A DNA stretch of 6,791 bases, taken from Pelobacter sp. UBA5610 (GTDB taxonomy: Bacteria; Desulfobacterota; Desulfuromonadia; Desulfuromonadales; Syntrophotaleaceae). Positions within the stretch are counted from its first letter, which is position 1, and each line of letters opens with the position of its first letter. Shown piece after piece: positions 1 to 4,905 of this stretch. Location: positions 9,878 through 16,668 of the forward strand of contig DIKU01000103.1 in NCBI GenBank assembly GCA_002424645.1, read 5' to 3'. A program made the translations under genes and the position numbers. The notes under the pieces were generated by a model that was not told where the DNA came from, ran no database searches, and worked only from the letters and a program-made list of their open reading frames with translations.

Positions 1-246
1 GCGATTGTTCTGGCCAACGCCACATCCTATGGCCTGGCCGCAGGGGTCTGGTCGGCCGATACAACACGGGCCATGTCGGTAGCAAGGCGGCTTCGTGCCG
101 GACAGGTGGATGTCAACGGGGCGCCCTACAACACCGAAGCCCCTTTTGGAGGGTATCGACAATCGGGCTATGGGCGGGAAATGGGGCGGTTCGGACTGGA
201 GGAGTACCTGGAAATTAAATCTATCCAGCTTCCACCAAACGTGTGA
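1..246 (+). CDS. Aldehyde dehydrogenase, C-terminal fragment (5' end outside window)
   Basis: The frame is open from base 1 to a TGA at 244-246 and encodes the last 81 residues of an NAD(P)-dependent aldehyde dehydrogenase, which oxidises aldehydes to carboxylic acids in the cytoplasm. The ending is typical of the family: a segment like VNGAPYN, then APFGGYRQSGYGRE, then FGLEEYLEIKSIQ, which in family structures forms the C-terminal part of the catalytic and oligomerisation region. Full-length members have about 470-500 residues, so roughly five sixths of the gene, including the catalytic Cys and Glu, lies to the left. The substrate cannot be told from this piece. A YqhD-type alcohol dehydrogenase lies about 0.9 kb downstream on the opposite strand, so a shared role in aldehyde/alcohol metabolism is possible but inferred. 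The family call is secure and no frameshift is seen. Confidence 0.93.
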   Translation, partial: AIVLANATSYGLAAGVWSADTTRAMSVARRLRAGQVDVNGAPYNTEAPFGGYRQSGYGREMGRFGLEEYLEIKSIQLPPNV

Positions 247-269
247 CGGTTTTCAATAGCTTTGCATTC

Positions 270-305
270 AAAAGCCGGGATTCTTTTTGTCGGATACCGG
301 CTTTT
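270..305. terminator. Hairpin between convergent aldehyde dehydrogenase and KfrA-like genes
   Basis: A 9-bp perfect inverted repeat, AAAAGCCGG (270-278) and CCGGCTTTT (297-305), encloses an 18-base loop. It sits between two converging stop codons (246 and 312). A short T run follows the stem on either strand because the arms themselves end in A/T tracts, so a bidirectional intrinsic terminator is plausible. The long loop and short T run make it weaker than the other terminators in this window. Confidence 0.55.
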
Positions 306-311
306 CCTGAC

Positions 312-1061
312 TTAAAACTCAAAAGCTTCCTGTTGCTCATCGGCCGCTGGTTTTGCGGCAGGGGGTTTTGGTGGTGGTGTGGTGTTGCGTTGTGGCCGGG
401 TCTTTTCCTGCGGGTGAAGCTCTTGTAACTGTGCTTCGGCATTTTGGGCTCGCATATCTGATTCATGTACGCGTTGTTCAAGCTCCAGAATGCGTTCTGC
501 CGACTTACGAACTTGTTCCTGAGATACAACCAGCTCCACAGACGCTGCCTGCAGGCGGGAGTCGATTTCAACAAGACGATTTTCCATTAAACCTGCTTTT
601 TGTTGCAATGGAATCAATTGTTCTTCCGTCCGGGTCTTACTTTGCAGGGCCAGCCGTAATTGCTCTTCCAGCTCAGCTATCTTTGGGGATGAACTTAGTT
701 CCTTTTGTTGCAGCTCTTTTTCAAGATCAGCTATGTAACGTTTTGCCTCGTTGTAGGCCGATTCGGTTGCCTTGAGTTTATCCGTCTGGGCTGTCAGGCG
801 GGCCTCCATGGCCAGGAGAGCTCGTCGGGCATAATTGCGCATCTCGTTATGCAAAGCCTCTGTCAACTGGGAAGAAATTTCCGTTGCATCGGAAGTGTGG
901 CCCATTTGTTCATTTTGCCATCGACGGTAATGCTTCAACACGGTTGACATGGACCCACCGGTCACAGCATGAATGGCACGCACGGTAACTTTTTGTTTAT
1001 TGGTCTGCAGCGTGCTGATGGTGTCAATGACCTGCTCGTACAGGATGCCTTTTCTGGCCAT
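312..1061 (-). CDS. KfrA-like DNA-binding coiled-coil protein
   Basis: A 249-residue protein with the architecture of KfrA, a plasmid-borne DNA-binding repressor and structural protein. Residues 1 to about 55 resemble the KfrA N-terminal DNA-binding domain: a helix near 5-20, then VTVRAIHAVTGGSMSTVLKHY at 25-45 as the probable helix-turn-helix, ending in YRRWQNE. Residues about 65-215 are a long, charged, Glu/Gln/Ala-rich heptad-like stretch expected to form a coiled coil. The tail (216-249) is Pro/Ala/Lys-rich and ends in acidic-aromatic EAFEF. The frame is open 11 codons further upstream, but ATG 1061 follows a strong ribosome binding site and directly begins the conserved MARKG segment. 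No parA/parB, replication or conjugation genes are nearby, so a chromosomal regulator or DNA-organising protein is more likely than a plasmid function. Its target is unknown; autoregulation, as in plasmid KfrA, is an inference. Confidence 0.85.
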   Translation of the reverse strand: MARKGILYEQVIDTISTLQTNKQKVTVRAIHAVTGGSMSTVLKHYRRWQNEQMGHTSDATEISSQLTEALHNEMRNYARRALLAMEARLTAQTDKLKATESAYNEAKRYIADLEKELQQKELSSSPKIAELEEQLRLALQSKTRTEEQLIPLQQKAGLMENRLVEIDSRLQAASVELVVSQEQVRKSAERILELEQRVHESDMRAQNAEAQLQELHPQEKTRPQRNTTPPPKPPAAKPAADEQQEAFEF

Positions 1062-1065
1062 ACAT

Positions 1066-1072
1066 CCCCTCC
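1066..1072 (-). promoter_or_regulatory. Ribosome binding site of the KfrA-like gene
   Basis: On the - strand this reads GGAGGGG, four bases upstream of ATG 1061. It decides the start in favour of the MARKG methionine over the upstream in-frame ATG at 1094, which has no comparable Shine-Dalgarno sequence. Confidence 0.75.
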
Positions 1073-1159
1073 ATGATGAATAACGATTCAGCAAGATTAT
1101 TCAAACTCACGCAGATATACAAGGTATTTTGTTTTCTTGTTATCTTATTTGCGTAACGC

Positions 1160-2314
1160 TTAGAAGGCGTATTCAAGGATGTCGGCAATTTCGGCAGTCC
1201 CGAGATTCTGGTGTTCTCCGAGGAGTGGCTGTCGTTGCCCCAGTCGTTGGGCGATCTGGAAAATGACGTTGCGGGGAATATTGCAGTCACGCAGGCGGGT
1301 CGCCATGCCGAGGGATCCAAAAAACTCCTCGGTGCGGGTAAGCGCTTTGTTAATCGCCTCATCCGGGATTGCATCGCAGATACCCCACACACGGCTGGCG
1401 AATTGTTGCAGCTTGGCACGTTTGGTTTGTCTTTGTTTGTGCAATAAGGCAGGCAATGCGATGGCGAGCGCCCGGGCATGGTCGAGGCCGCACAGTGCCG
1501 TCAATTCGTGAGCAATGCCGTGGGAAGCCCAATCGGTCGGGACACCGCAGGAGAGATTGTGATTCAGAGCCTGGGTCGCGCACCACATCAGGTTGGCCCG
1601 GACATCGTAGTTATCTTCAGGGCCGCCTAGTTTGGGTGCCTCTTCGATAAGGGTGAGAAGGATGGCTTCAGCCTGACGGTCTTGCAAGGGTGCGTTGACA
1701 TCGTAAGTTAGATACTGTTCGCATACATGGGCAAAGGTATCGACAACACCGTTGGCCAGTTGGCGTTGTGGCAGGGAAAAGGTGGTGTCGGGATCGAGTA
1801 TGGAAAACTGCGGATAGAGAAAAGCACTTTTAAAGGGGATTTTTTGCGCTGTCGATGCTCTGGAAATGACCGCATTGATATTGGTCTCCGATCCGGTTGC
1901 CGGCAGGGTGACCACGCAGCCCAAGGGGAGGGCGGCCTCAACCGGAGCCTTTTTCAGGACCATGTCCCAGGGATCAGCCCCTGCGTAGGTAGCCGCTGCC
2001 GCGATAAACTTGGCTGCGTCCATTACTGATCCTCCGCCCACGGCCAGCAGAAAGCCCACCTTGGCCTCTTGAGCCAGCCGCACAGCCTCCATGCAGGTTT
2101 CATAAAGGGGATTGGGTTCTATGCCGGAGAATTCAATCACATCGTGTTCCATAAGAGCATTGATGACCTGATTATAGACGCCATTGCGTTTTATGGAGCC
2201 ACCCCCGAAAATCAGCATGAGCCTGGTGTCCCGCGGGACCAGTTGGGATAATTGCGCAATGGAACCGCGGCCAAAAACAACGCGTACGGGATTATGAAAC
2301 GTAAAATTATTCAT
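1160..2314 (-). CDS. yqhD: Iron-type alcohol dehydrogenase, YqhD/butanol dehydrogenase family
   Basis: A 384-residue cytosolic group III alcohol dehydrogenase that reduces aldehydes to alcohols, very close in length and motif order to E. coli YqhD (387 residues). The start MNNFTFHNPVRVVFGRG matches YqhD's beginning. The dinucleotide-binding GGGS at 37-40 is followed by Ile-Lys as in NADPH-preferring members. GIEPNP (64-69), a second glycine motif GGGSVMDAAKF (93-103) and LPATGSE (137-143) follow. The four metal ligands are visible as Asp192, His196, His265 and His279 (NGVVDTFAH; SHGIAHELTA; GLDHA). In family members these bind Zn or Fe. The start ATG 2314 is preceded by GGAAAG at a suitable distance. 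It is transcribed away from the 181-residue gene and toward the KfrA-like gene, 98 bases downstream. Its physiological substrate is unknown; aldehyde detoxification or fermentative alcohol formation are likely roles. The symbol is by resemblance. Confidence 0.93.
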   Translation of the reverse strand: MNNFTFHNPVRVVFGRGSIAQLSQLVPRDTRLMLIFGGGSIKRNGVYNQVINALMEHDVIEFSGIEPNPLYETCMEAVRLAQEAKVGFLLAVGGGSVMDAAKFIAAAATYAGADPWDMVLKKAPVEAALPLGCVVTLPATGSETNINAVISRASTAQKIPFKSAFLYPQFSILDPDTTFSLPQRQLANGVVDTFAHVCEQYLTYDVNAPLQDRQAEAILLTLIEEAPKLGGPEDNYDVRANLMWCATQALNHNLSCGVPTDWASHGIAHELTALCGLDHARALAIALPALLHKQRQTKRAKLQQFASRVWGICDAIPDEAINKALTRTEEFFGSLGMATRLRDCNIPRNVIFQIAQRLGQRQPLLGEHQNLGTAEIADILEYAF

Positions 2315-2586
2315 TGCATGCTTTCCAGGTTGTCAGTTGCGGGATAAAGTAGATTTGTATCAATGCAAACGTAGGGTGGAATGGATTGCGTAAGTGCTCT
2401 TCGTGCATCCGGGTAACCGTCTTCGCAGGCAAAGGAATGTCCGCGTAACGATACTGCTTGCGCCGGACAGTCTTTTGCGGATGTTTTGCTTTAAGACGGC
2501 AAGTATACGTGAAGGGTAAATAGGCGGCAAGGCTGTAGTCAGGTACGCCGTACAGCCGGTTTTCAGGGAGCGGTAGGGAGGTTGAA
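2315..2586. other. Divergent spacer between alcohol dehydrogenase and 181-residue gene
   Basis: These 272 bases separate two divergently transcribed genes, so they should hold both promoters. I find no convincing sigma-70 or -24/-12 sigma-54 match on either strand. A weak candidate for the dehydrogenase is TTGCAT (- strand) with a TATCCC-like -10 at 16-base spacing. The spacer is rich in short inverted repeats: GTCCGCG/CGCCGGAC (2439-2445 and 2461-2468, one bulge), GTCTT/AAGAC with outer CTTGC/GCAAG around 2457-2513, and GGCTGTA/TACAGCC (2531-2557). No known riboswitch class was recognised. A - strand ORF crosses the spacer, but its composition is that of a shadow. Confidence 0.5.
2531..2557 (+). 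promoter_or_regulatory. Inverted repeat in the leader of the 181-residue gene
   Basis: Perfect 7-bp arms GGCTGTA (2531-2537) and TACAGCC (2551-2557) surround a 13-base loop that itself contains a GTAC-GCC-GTAC element overlapping the right arm. The repeat ends 18 bases before the ribosome binding site. It could be an operator or a leader hairpin affecting expression of the downstream gene. No T run follows, so it is not a typical terminator. Function is inferred from position only. Confidence 0.3.
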
Positions 2587-3132
2587 ATGACGCATCTGAC
2601 AGCGACCAAGCCATTGTCTGAATACGCGTTTGAGGAAATGGGTTTTGTTGTGACCGATGCGATATCCTCTCAGGTTGCTGTACAGGTGGTGGAGAGATCT
2701 TCCACCATCGAATATTTTGGCAATACCAGGCCTCAGTTTCGCGGTGGATTGTTTTATCATAATAACTGTGCCGTCTTTGCAGTGCTTCTGGGCATTGGCC
2801 AGATCGTAAAGTATGTATATACATCCTGGCTAAATTACCACAGCGATAGTGATCGCCGGGTTTTGCTGGCCCTGGAAAGTCAGGATTTACTGATGGTGCG
2901 GTTTTATGGGAGCAATTTGACGGTTTGCAGGATTTATCTGTTGGATAATTTGTTGTGTGATATCGCCAGACGGGCACGGGCGTATGTCAATATGTTGCCA
3001 CCATGGCCACCGGACTCTTGTGCCAAAGTTGTGGCCGAGGTTTCTTTGCATCTTGGTCATGGGATGACTCTGTGGCAGGGGCTGGAGTCCGGCATGCACT
3101 TGATAGACTTGGATGCCCTTTCTCATAGATAA
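2587..3132 (+). CDS. Hypothetical protein, 181 residues
   Basis: I do not recognise this family. The gene is believable because ATG 2587 follows AGGGAGG with five-base spacing and the frame is open for 181 codons with a balanced protein-like composition. The protein appears soluble: the most hydrophobic stretches (CAVFAVLLGIGQIVKYVY at 61-78; LTVCRIYLLDNLLCDIA at 111-127) are interrupted by polar residues and look more like buried strands or helices than membrane spans. There is no signal peptide. Cysteines at 61, 114, 124 and 145 do not form a recognisable metal-binding pattern. Short landmarks are FRGGLFYHNN (51-60) and PPWPP (138-142). A longer - strand ORF (2360-2977) overlaps it but is Pro/Ser/Arg-rich and lacks a ribosome binding site, so the + strand gene is preferred. 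The DUF3135 gene follows after 76 bases on the same strand, suggesting shared transcription. No function can be assigned. Confidence 0.72.
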   Translation: MTHLTATKPLSEYAFEEMGFVVTDAISSQVAVQVVERSSTIEYFGNTRPQFRGGLFYHNNCAVFAVLLGIGQIVKYVYTSWLNYHSDSDRRVLLALESQDLLMVRFYGSNLTVCRIYLLDNLLCDIARRARAYVNMLPPWPPDSCAKVVAEVSLHLGHGMTLWQGLESGMHLIDLDALSHR

Positions 3133-3195
3133 AGTCGCAGAAGGAAAGAGTCTCCTCGTTGTTGCCACCACACGCAGGAGTGTTAATATCAAAAC

Positions 3196-3203
3196 AGGAG
3201 GTG
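3196..3203 (+). promoter_or_regulatory. Ribosome binding site of the DUF3135 gene
   Basis: AGGAGGTG is a near-perfect anti-16S match, with GGAGG seven bases before ATG 3209. It fixes the start there and argues against the in-frame ATG at 3113, which would overlap the end of the preceding gene. Confidence 0.8.
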
Positions 3204-3208
3204 CTTTT

Positions 3209-3559
3209 ATGGGTACTACCAAAGAGAAAAGCCAAGTCCTGGAAATGGTGGGTTTATATCAAAAAGATCCCGAAGCCTTTGAGAAAATGCGCGCAGACAT
3301 TATTCACCAGATGCTTGAGGATTTTCCGGAAGAATATCGCAAGCGTGCATACGGTATGCAGTTTCAGATTGAAATGCGTCTGCGCCGATATAAGGATCCT
3401 GTCGCGCGCATGAACATGATGATCGCTATGTTCTGGGAACAGTTTGATGAATTCAACAGTGTGTTGAACGATCCGGAAAGATTTATTGCCGATCGTGAAG
3501 CGAGGCATCGTGAATCCGCAAAAATTCTGTCTATGAAAAATACGGGCATAAAACACTAG
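3209..3559 (+). CDS. DUF3135 domain-containing protein
   Basis: A 116-residue soluble, highly charged helical protein. Residues about 10-85 fit the proteobacterial DUF3135 family as I remember it: a leading hydrophobic helix, then QKDPEAFEKMRADII (18-32), a GMQFQIEMRLRR core (49-60) and KDPVARMNMMIAMFW (62-76). The family is short (about 100 residues) and its function is not known. The C-terminal 30 residues (NDPERFIADREARH and on) are a basic and acidic helix beyond the usual domain. It follows the 181-residue gene after 76 bases and ends 69 bases before a strong terminator, so it is probably the last gene of a two-gene transcript. The start is set by AGGAGGTG. Met content is high (11 of 116). 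The family call is from motif memory. Confidence 0.82.
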   Translation: MGTTKEKSQVLEMVGLYQKDPEAFEKMRADIIHQMLEDFPEEYRKRAYGMQFQIEMRLRRYKDPVARMNMMIAMFWEQFDEFNSVLNDPERFIADREARHRESAKILSMKNTGIKH

Positions 3560-3576
3560 ATGGATTTTGCCTCACG

Positions 3577-3596
3577 ACAGGGATAAACAGGGATAA
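3577..3596 (+). repeat. Tandem 10-bp direct repeat
   Basis: ACAGGGATAA occurs twice with no spacer (3577-3586 and 3587-3596), between the DUF3135 stop codon and its terminator. Two copies only; its role is unknown and it may be chance. Confidence 0.6.
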
Positions 3597-3628
3597 GAAG
3601 TATTATATTGGTTATGGTTTCGATAAAT

Positions 3629-3674
3629 GGCCGGAAGTTCCTTTTAATAAAAAAGGGCTTCCGGCCGTTTTGTT
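3629..3674 (+). terminator. Intrinsic terminator after DUF3135 gene
   Basis: GGCCGGAAG (3629-3637) pairs with CTTCCGGCC (3658-3666). Inside, CCTTTT (3640-3645) pairs with AAAAGG (3651-3656) around an AATAA loop, giving a two-tier stem with small bulges. GTTTTGTT follows on the + strand. It lies 69 bases after the DUF3135 stop. The - strand side has no T run, so it is probably one-directional. Confidence 0.88.
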
Positions 3675-3775
3675 AAGCAGTAAATTTCAGATCTTGTCGG
3701 AATAAAGGTAAAGACTATCAATCGGGACGCACTTTACCAGTGAAGGGACAATTTATACCCTTAGCGAGAGCATAG

Positions 3776-4027
3776 TTAGGTAATGCGGTAGTATATGCCG
3801 GAATCGCTGACAATGTCGCTGTGATCTTCGTGCGTTTCTTCCAGATTGACGATCTCAAAAACATGCTGTGGTGCATCGGGTAGCTGTGAAAGAATCTCGT
3901 CCGAGGTGTGACGATTGTGAAATATAAGCAAGTTATAGGTTGAATCGAGAATTTCAAGTTGAGTGGCCATTTTGGAAGACCATGAGTCACACCAATGGGT
4001 CTTATCCTTAATAAGCAGACCTTTCAT
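3776..4027 (-). CDS. Small hypothetical protein, 83 residues
   Basis: I do not recognise this small soluble protein. Support for a real gene is a strong ribosome binding site, GGAGG seven bases upstream of ATG 4027, and a composition unlike a shadow frame. It begins MKGLLIKDKTHWCDSW. The middle (ATQLEILDSTYNLLIFHNRHTSDEIL, positions 21-46, quoted here only as landmarks) has alternating hydrophobic residues suggesting strands. The C-terminal half is acidic and His-rich (ETHEDHSD, 64-71) and it ends GIYYRIT. There is one Cys, no signal peptide and no membrane segment. It stands alone, with a terminator of the preceding + strand unit on one side and an AT-rich spacer on the other. The His/Asp/Glu cluster could bind metal, but this is speculation. 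No function can be assigned. Confidence 0.7.
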   Translation of the reverse strand: MKGLLIKDKTHWCDSWSSKMATQLEILDSTYNLLIFHNRHTSDEILSQLPDAPQHVFEIVNLEETHEDHSDIVSDSGIYYRIT

Positions 4028-4384
4028 ATTGAATCCTCCGGTTGGTAAAATTGATAGCTCATGTCCTTTTATATAATTTTAGCCGAATTTCCGGCATTGC
4101 AACTCATTGTTTTTTATTCCGGCATGAGAGCTGACAGATGGTTGTCTTTCTTTTTCCAAGGTGATCTTTTATCATGTAAAAACAGTATGTTAGGTGTGTT
4201 GTGTGCCTGTCTGCTGATTATAAATGTTAAAGGGCTTTTTATTTTTTGTTTGCACCATAATCTTTTGCCGTATATGCTGCAGCACTATTTAAATATAATC
4301 TAATTGTCCGGATTGCTTTCCGTTTCCTGAATATCTACCCTTCCTGTTAGTTTAGGAGCGTATGTCGGTGTTTGAGGGGGAAGA
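4028..4384. other. AT-rich spacer upstream of the PilZ gene
   Basis: These 357 bases lie between the divergent 83-residue gene and the PilZ gene and should hold both promoters. The stretch is clearly more AT-rich than its surroundings, with many T runs. An 80-codon + strand frame (4061-4303) is hydrophobic, Phe/Leu/Ile-rich and has no ribosome binding site, so I do not call it. A perfect TATAAT occurs at 4294-4299. A 9-base direct repeat, TTCCGGCAT, occurs at 4089-4097 and 4117-4125. No RNA gene was recognised. Confidence 0.55.
4267..4299 (+). promoter_or_regulatory. Candidate promoter for the PilZ gene
   Basis: A perfect -10 hexamer, TATAAT, lies at 4294-4299, about 85 bases before the PilZ ATG. 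The best -35-like element upstream, TTGCCG, is too far from it (23 bases) but is 17 bases from an overlapping TTTAAA. Either could serve; neither pair is ideal. Confidence 0.35.
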
Positions 4385-4388
4385 ATGA
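4362..4388 (+). CDS. Possible 8-codon leader peptide overlapping the PilZ start
   Basis: ATG 4362 opens a tiny frame encoding MSVFEGEE, preceded by AGGAG only three bases away. Its TGA (4386-4388) overlaps the ATG of the PilZ gene (4385-4387) in an AATGA junction. Such overlaps are typical of translational coupling, so ribosomes ending here could restart on the PilZ gene, whose own GAGGGGG site lies inside this frame. The short Shine-Dalgarno spacing and very small size mean it may be chance. Confidence 0.3.
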   Translation: MSVFEGEE

Positions 4389-4723
4389 CAGTTGATCGGC
4401 GTGTAAAAAAGAGACCGCGTAGGCGCATTCAGGTTCGTTATGGAGAGAAAGACCCCTGTAGAATTGCGTTTACCGAAGATGTTCATCGAGACGGGATGTT
4501 CTTGAAGACAGCCCAACCATTGCGTCCGGGAACCCGTTTGTGCATGGAATTTTTGCTTCCGGAATACGGCACCATTACTTTGCAGGGTATAGTGCAATGG
4601 GCCAGAAAAGTGCCAACGCCTCTTATGCGCGTTGCGAACAAAGGTGGTATGGGTATTCGCATATTAACGATTGAATCGGGTTTGGAAGCCTTTGATCGTT
4701 ACTGCATTTCTTTGGAATCGTAG
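4385..4723 (+). CDS. PilZ domain protein (probable cyclic-di-GMP effector)
   Basis: A 112-residue single-domain PilZ-type protein. PilZ domains bind cyclic-di-GMP and act as receivers controlling motility, pili or exopolysaccharide. The basic N terminus (KKRPRRRIQVRY, 8-19) contains the RxxxR motif as Arg14 and Arg18. The second motif, normally (D/N)xSxxG, reads D32-V-H34-R-D-G37, so the usual Ser is His. The rest fits the beta-barrel: GMFLKTAQPLRPGTRL (37-52), LQGIVQWARKV (66-76) and a GMGIRI turn (88-93). The frame ends at TAG 4723. The start ATG 4385 is preceded by GAGGGGG at four bases and may be coupled to an eight-codon frame. The gene appears monocistronic, followed by a strong terminator. 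The fold assignment is confident. Cyclic-di-GMP binding is likely because both arginines are kept but is less certain given the Ser-to-His change. Confidence 0.85.
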   Translation: MTVDRRVKKRPRRRIQVRYGEKDPCRIAFTEDVHRDGMFLKTAQPLRPGTRLCMEFLLPEYGTITLQGIVQWARKVPTPLMRVANKGGMGIRILTIESGLEAFDRYCISLES

Positions 4724-4814
4724 GTTTTTTTGCTTGTTTTATGTTGAATCTCTGCTCATGGTGAAGCTTTGCCGGGCAGGGTGTTGGAAGAGTGCACACA
4801 TTTTAAACCTTAAG

Positions 4815-4848
4815 ACACCCCCGTTTACACTAAACGGGGGTGTTTTTC
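4815..4848. terminator. Strong intrinsic terminator between PilZ and TatD-radical SAM genes
   Basis: A 13-bp perfect stem, ACACCCCCGTTTA (4815-4827) with TAAACGGGGGTGT (4831-4843), closes a three-base loop and runs into TTTTT on the + strand. It ends transcription of the PilZ gene. It also lies just past the 3' end of the convergent TatD-radical SAM gene and could stop that transcript too, although the - strand tail is poorer in T. Confidence 0.92.
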
Positions 4849-4905
4849 TGAATATAGCGCATTTTTGACACAAAAAGCGGGTGGTAATAAAGTCTGTAAA
4901 ACAAT

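Noticed and set aside
221..574. A - strand 117-codon ORF, and other ORFs overlapping the 3' end of the KfrA-like gene
   Set aside because: Shadow frames of the coiled-coil gene, with no ribosome binding site and basic, low-information composition.
1413..1432. TTGGCACG followed by TTTG, resembling a sigma-54 promoter
   Set aside because: The -12 element (TTGCA/T) is not properly matched, and the site lies inside the alcohol dehydrogenase coding sequence.
2390..2450. Possible cyclic-di-GMP (GEMM) riboswitch upstream of the dehydrogenase or 181-residue gene
   Set aside because: Isolated fragments such as GGTTACC and GGCAAAG are present, but the conserved order and core of the riboswitch are missing on both strands.
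2360..2977. A 205-codon - strand ORF overlapping the 181-residue gene and the divergent spacer
   Set aside because: Its composition (Pro/Ser/Arg/Thr/His-rich, no domain pattern) is typical of an antisense shadow and it has no ribosome binding site, whereas the opposite-strand gene has a strong one.
3113..3208. N-terminal extension of the DUF3135 gene from ATG 3113
   Set aside because: It would overlap the preceding gene's end and skip a near-perfect ribosome binding site before ATG 3209. The domain starts only after 3209.
4061..4303. An 80-codon + strand hydrophobic ORF in the AT-rich spacer
   Set aside because: No Shine-Dalgarno sequence, and the hydrophobicity follows simply from T-rich DNA. 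It might deserve a second look only if conserved.
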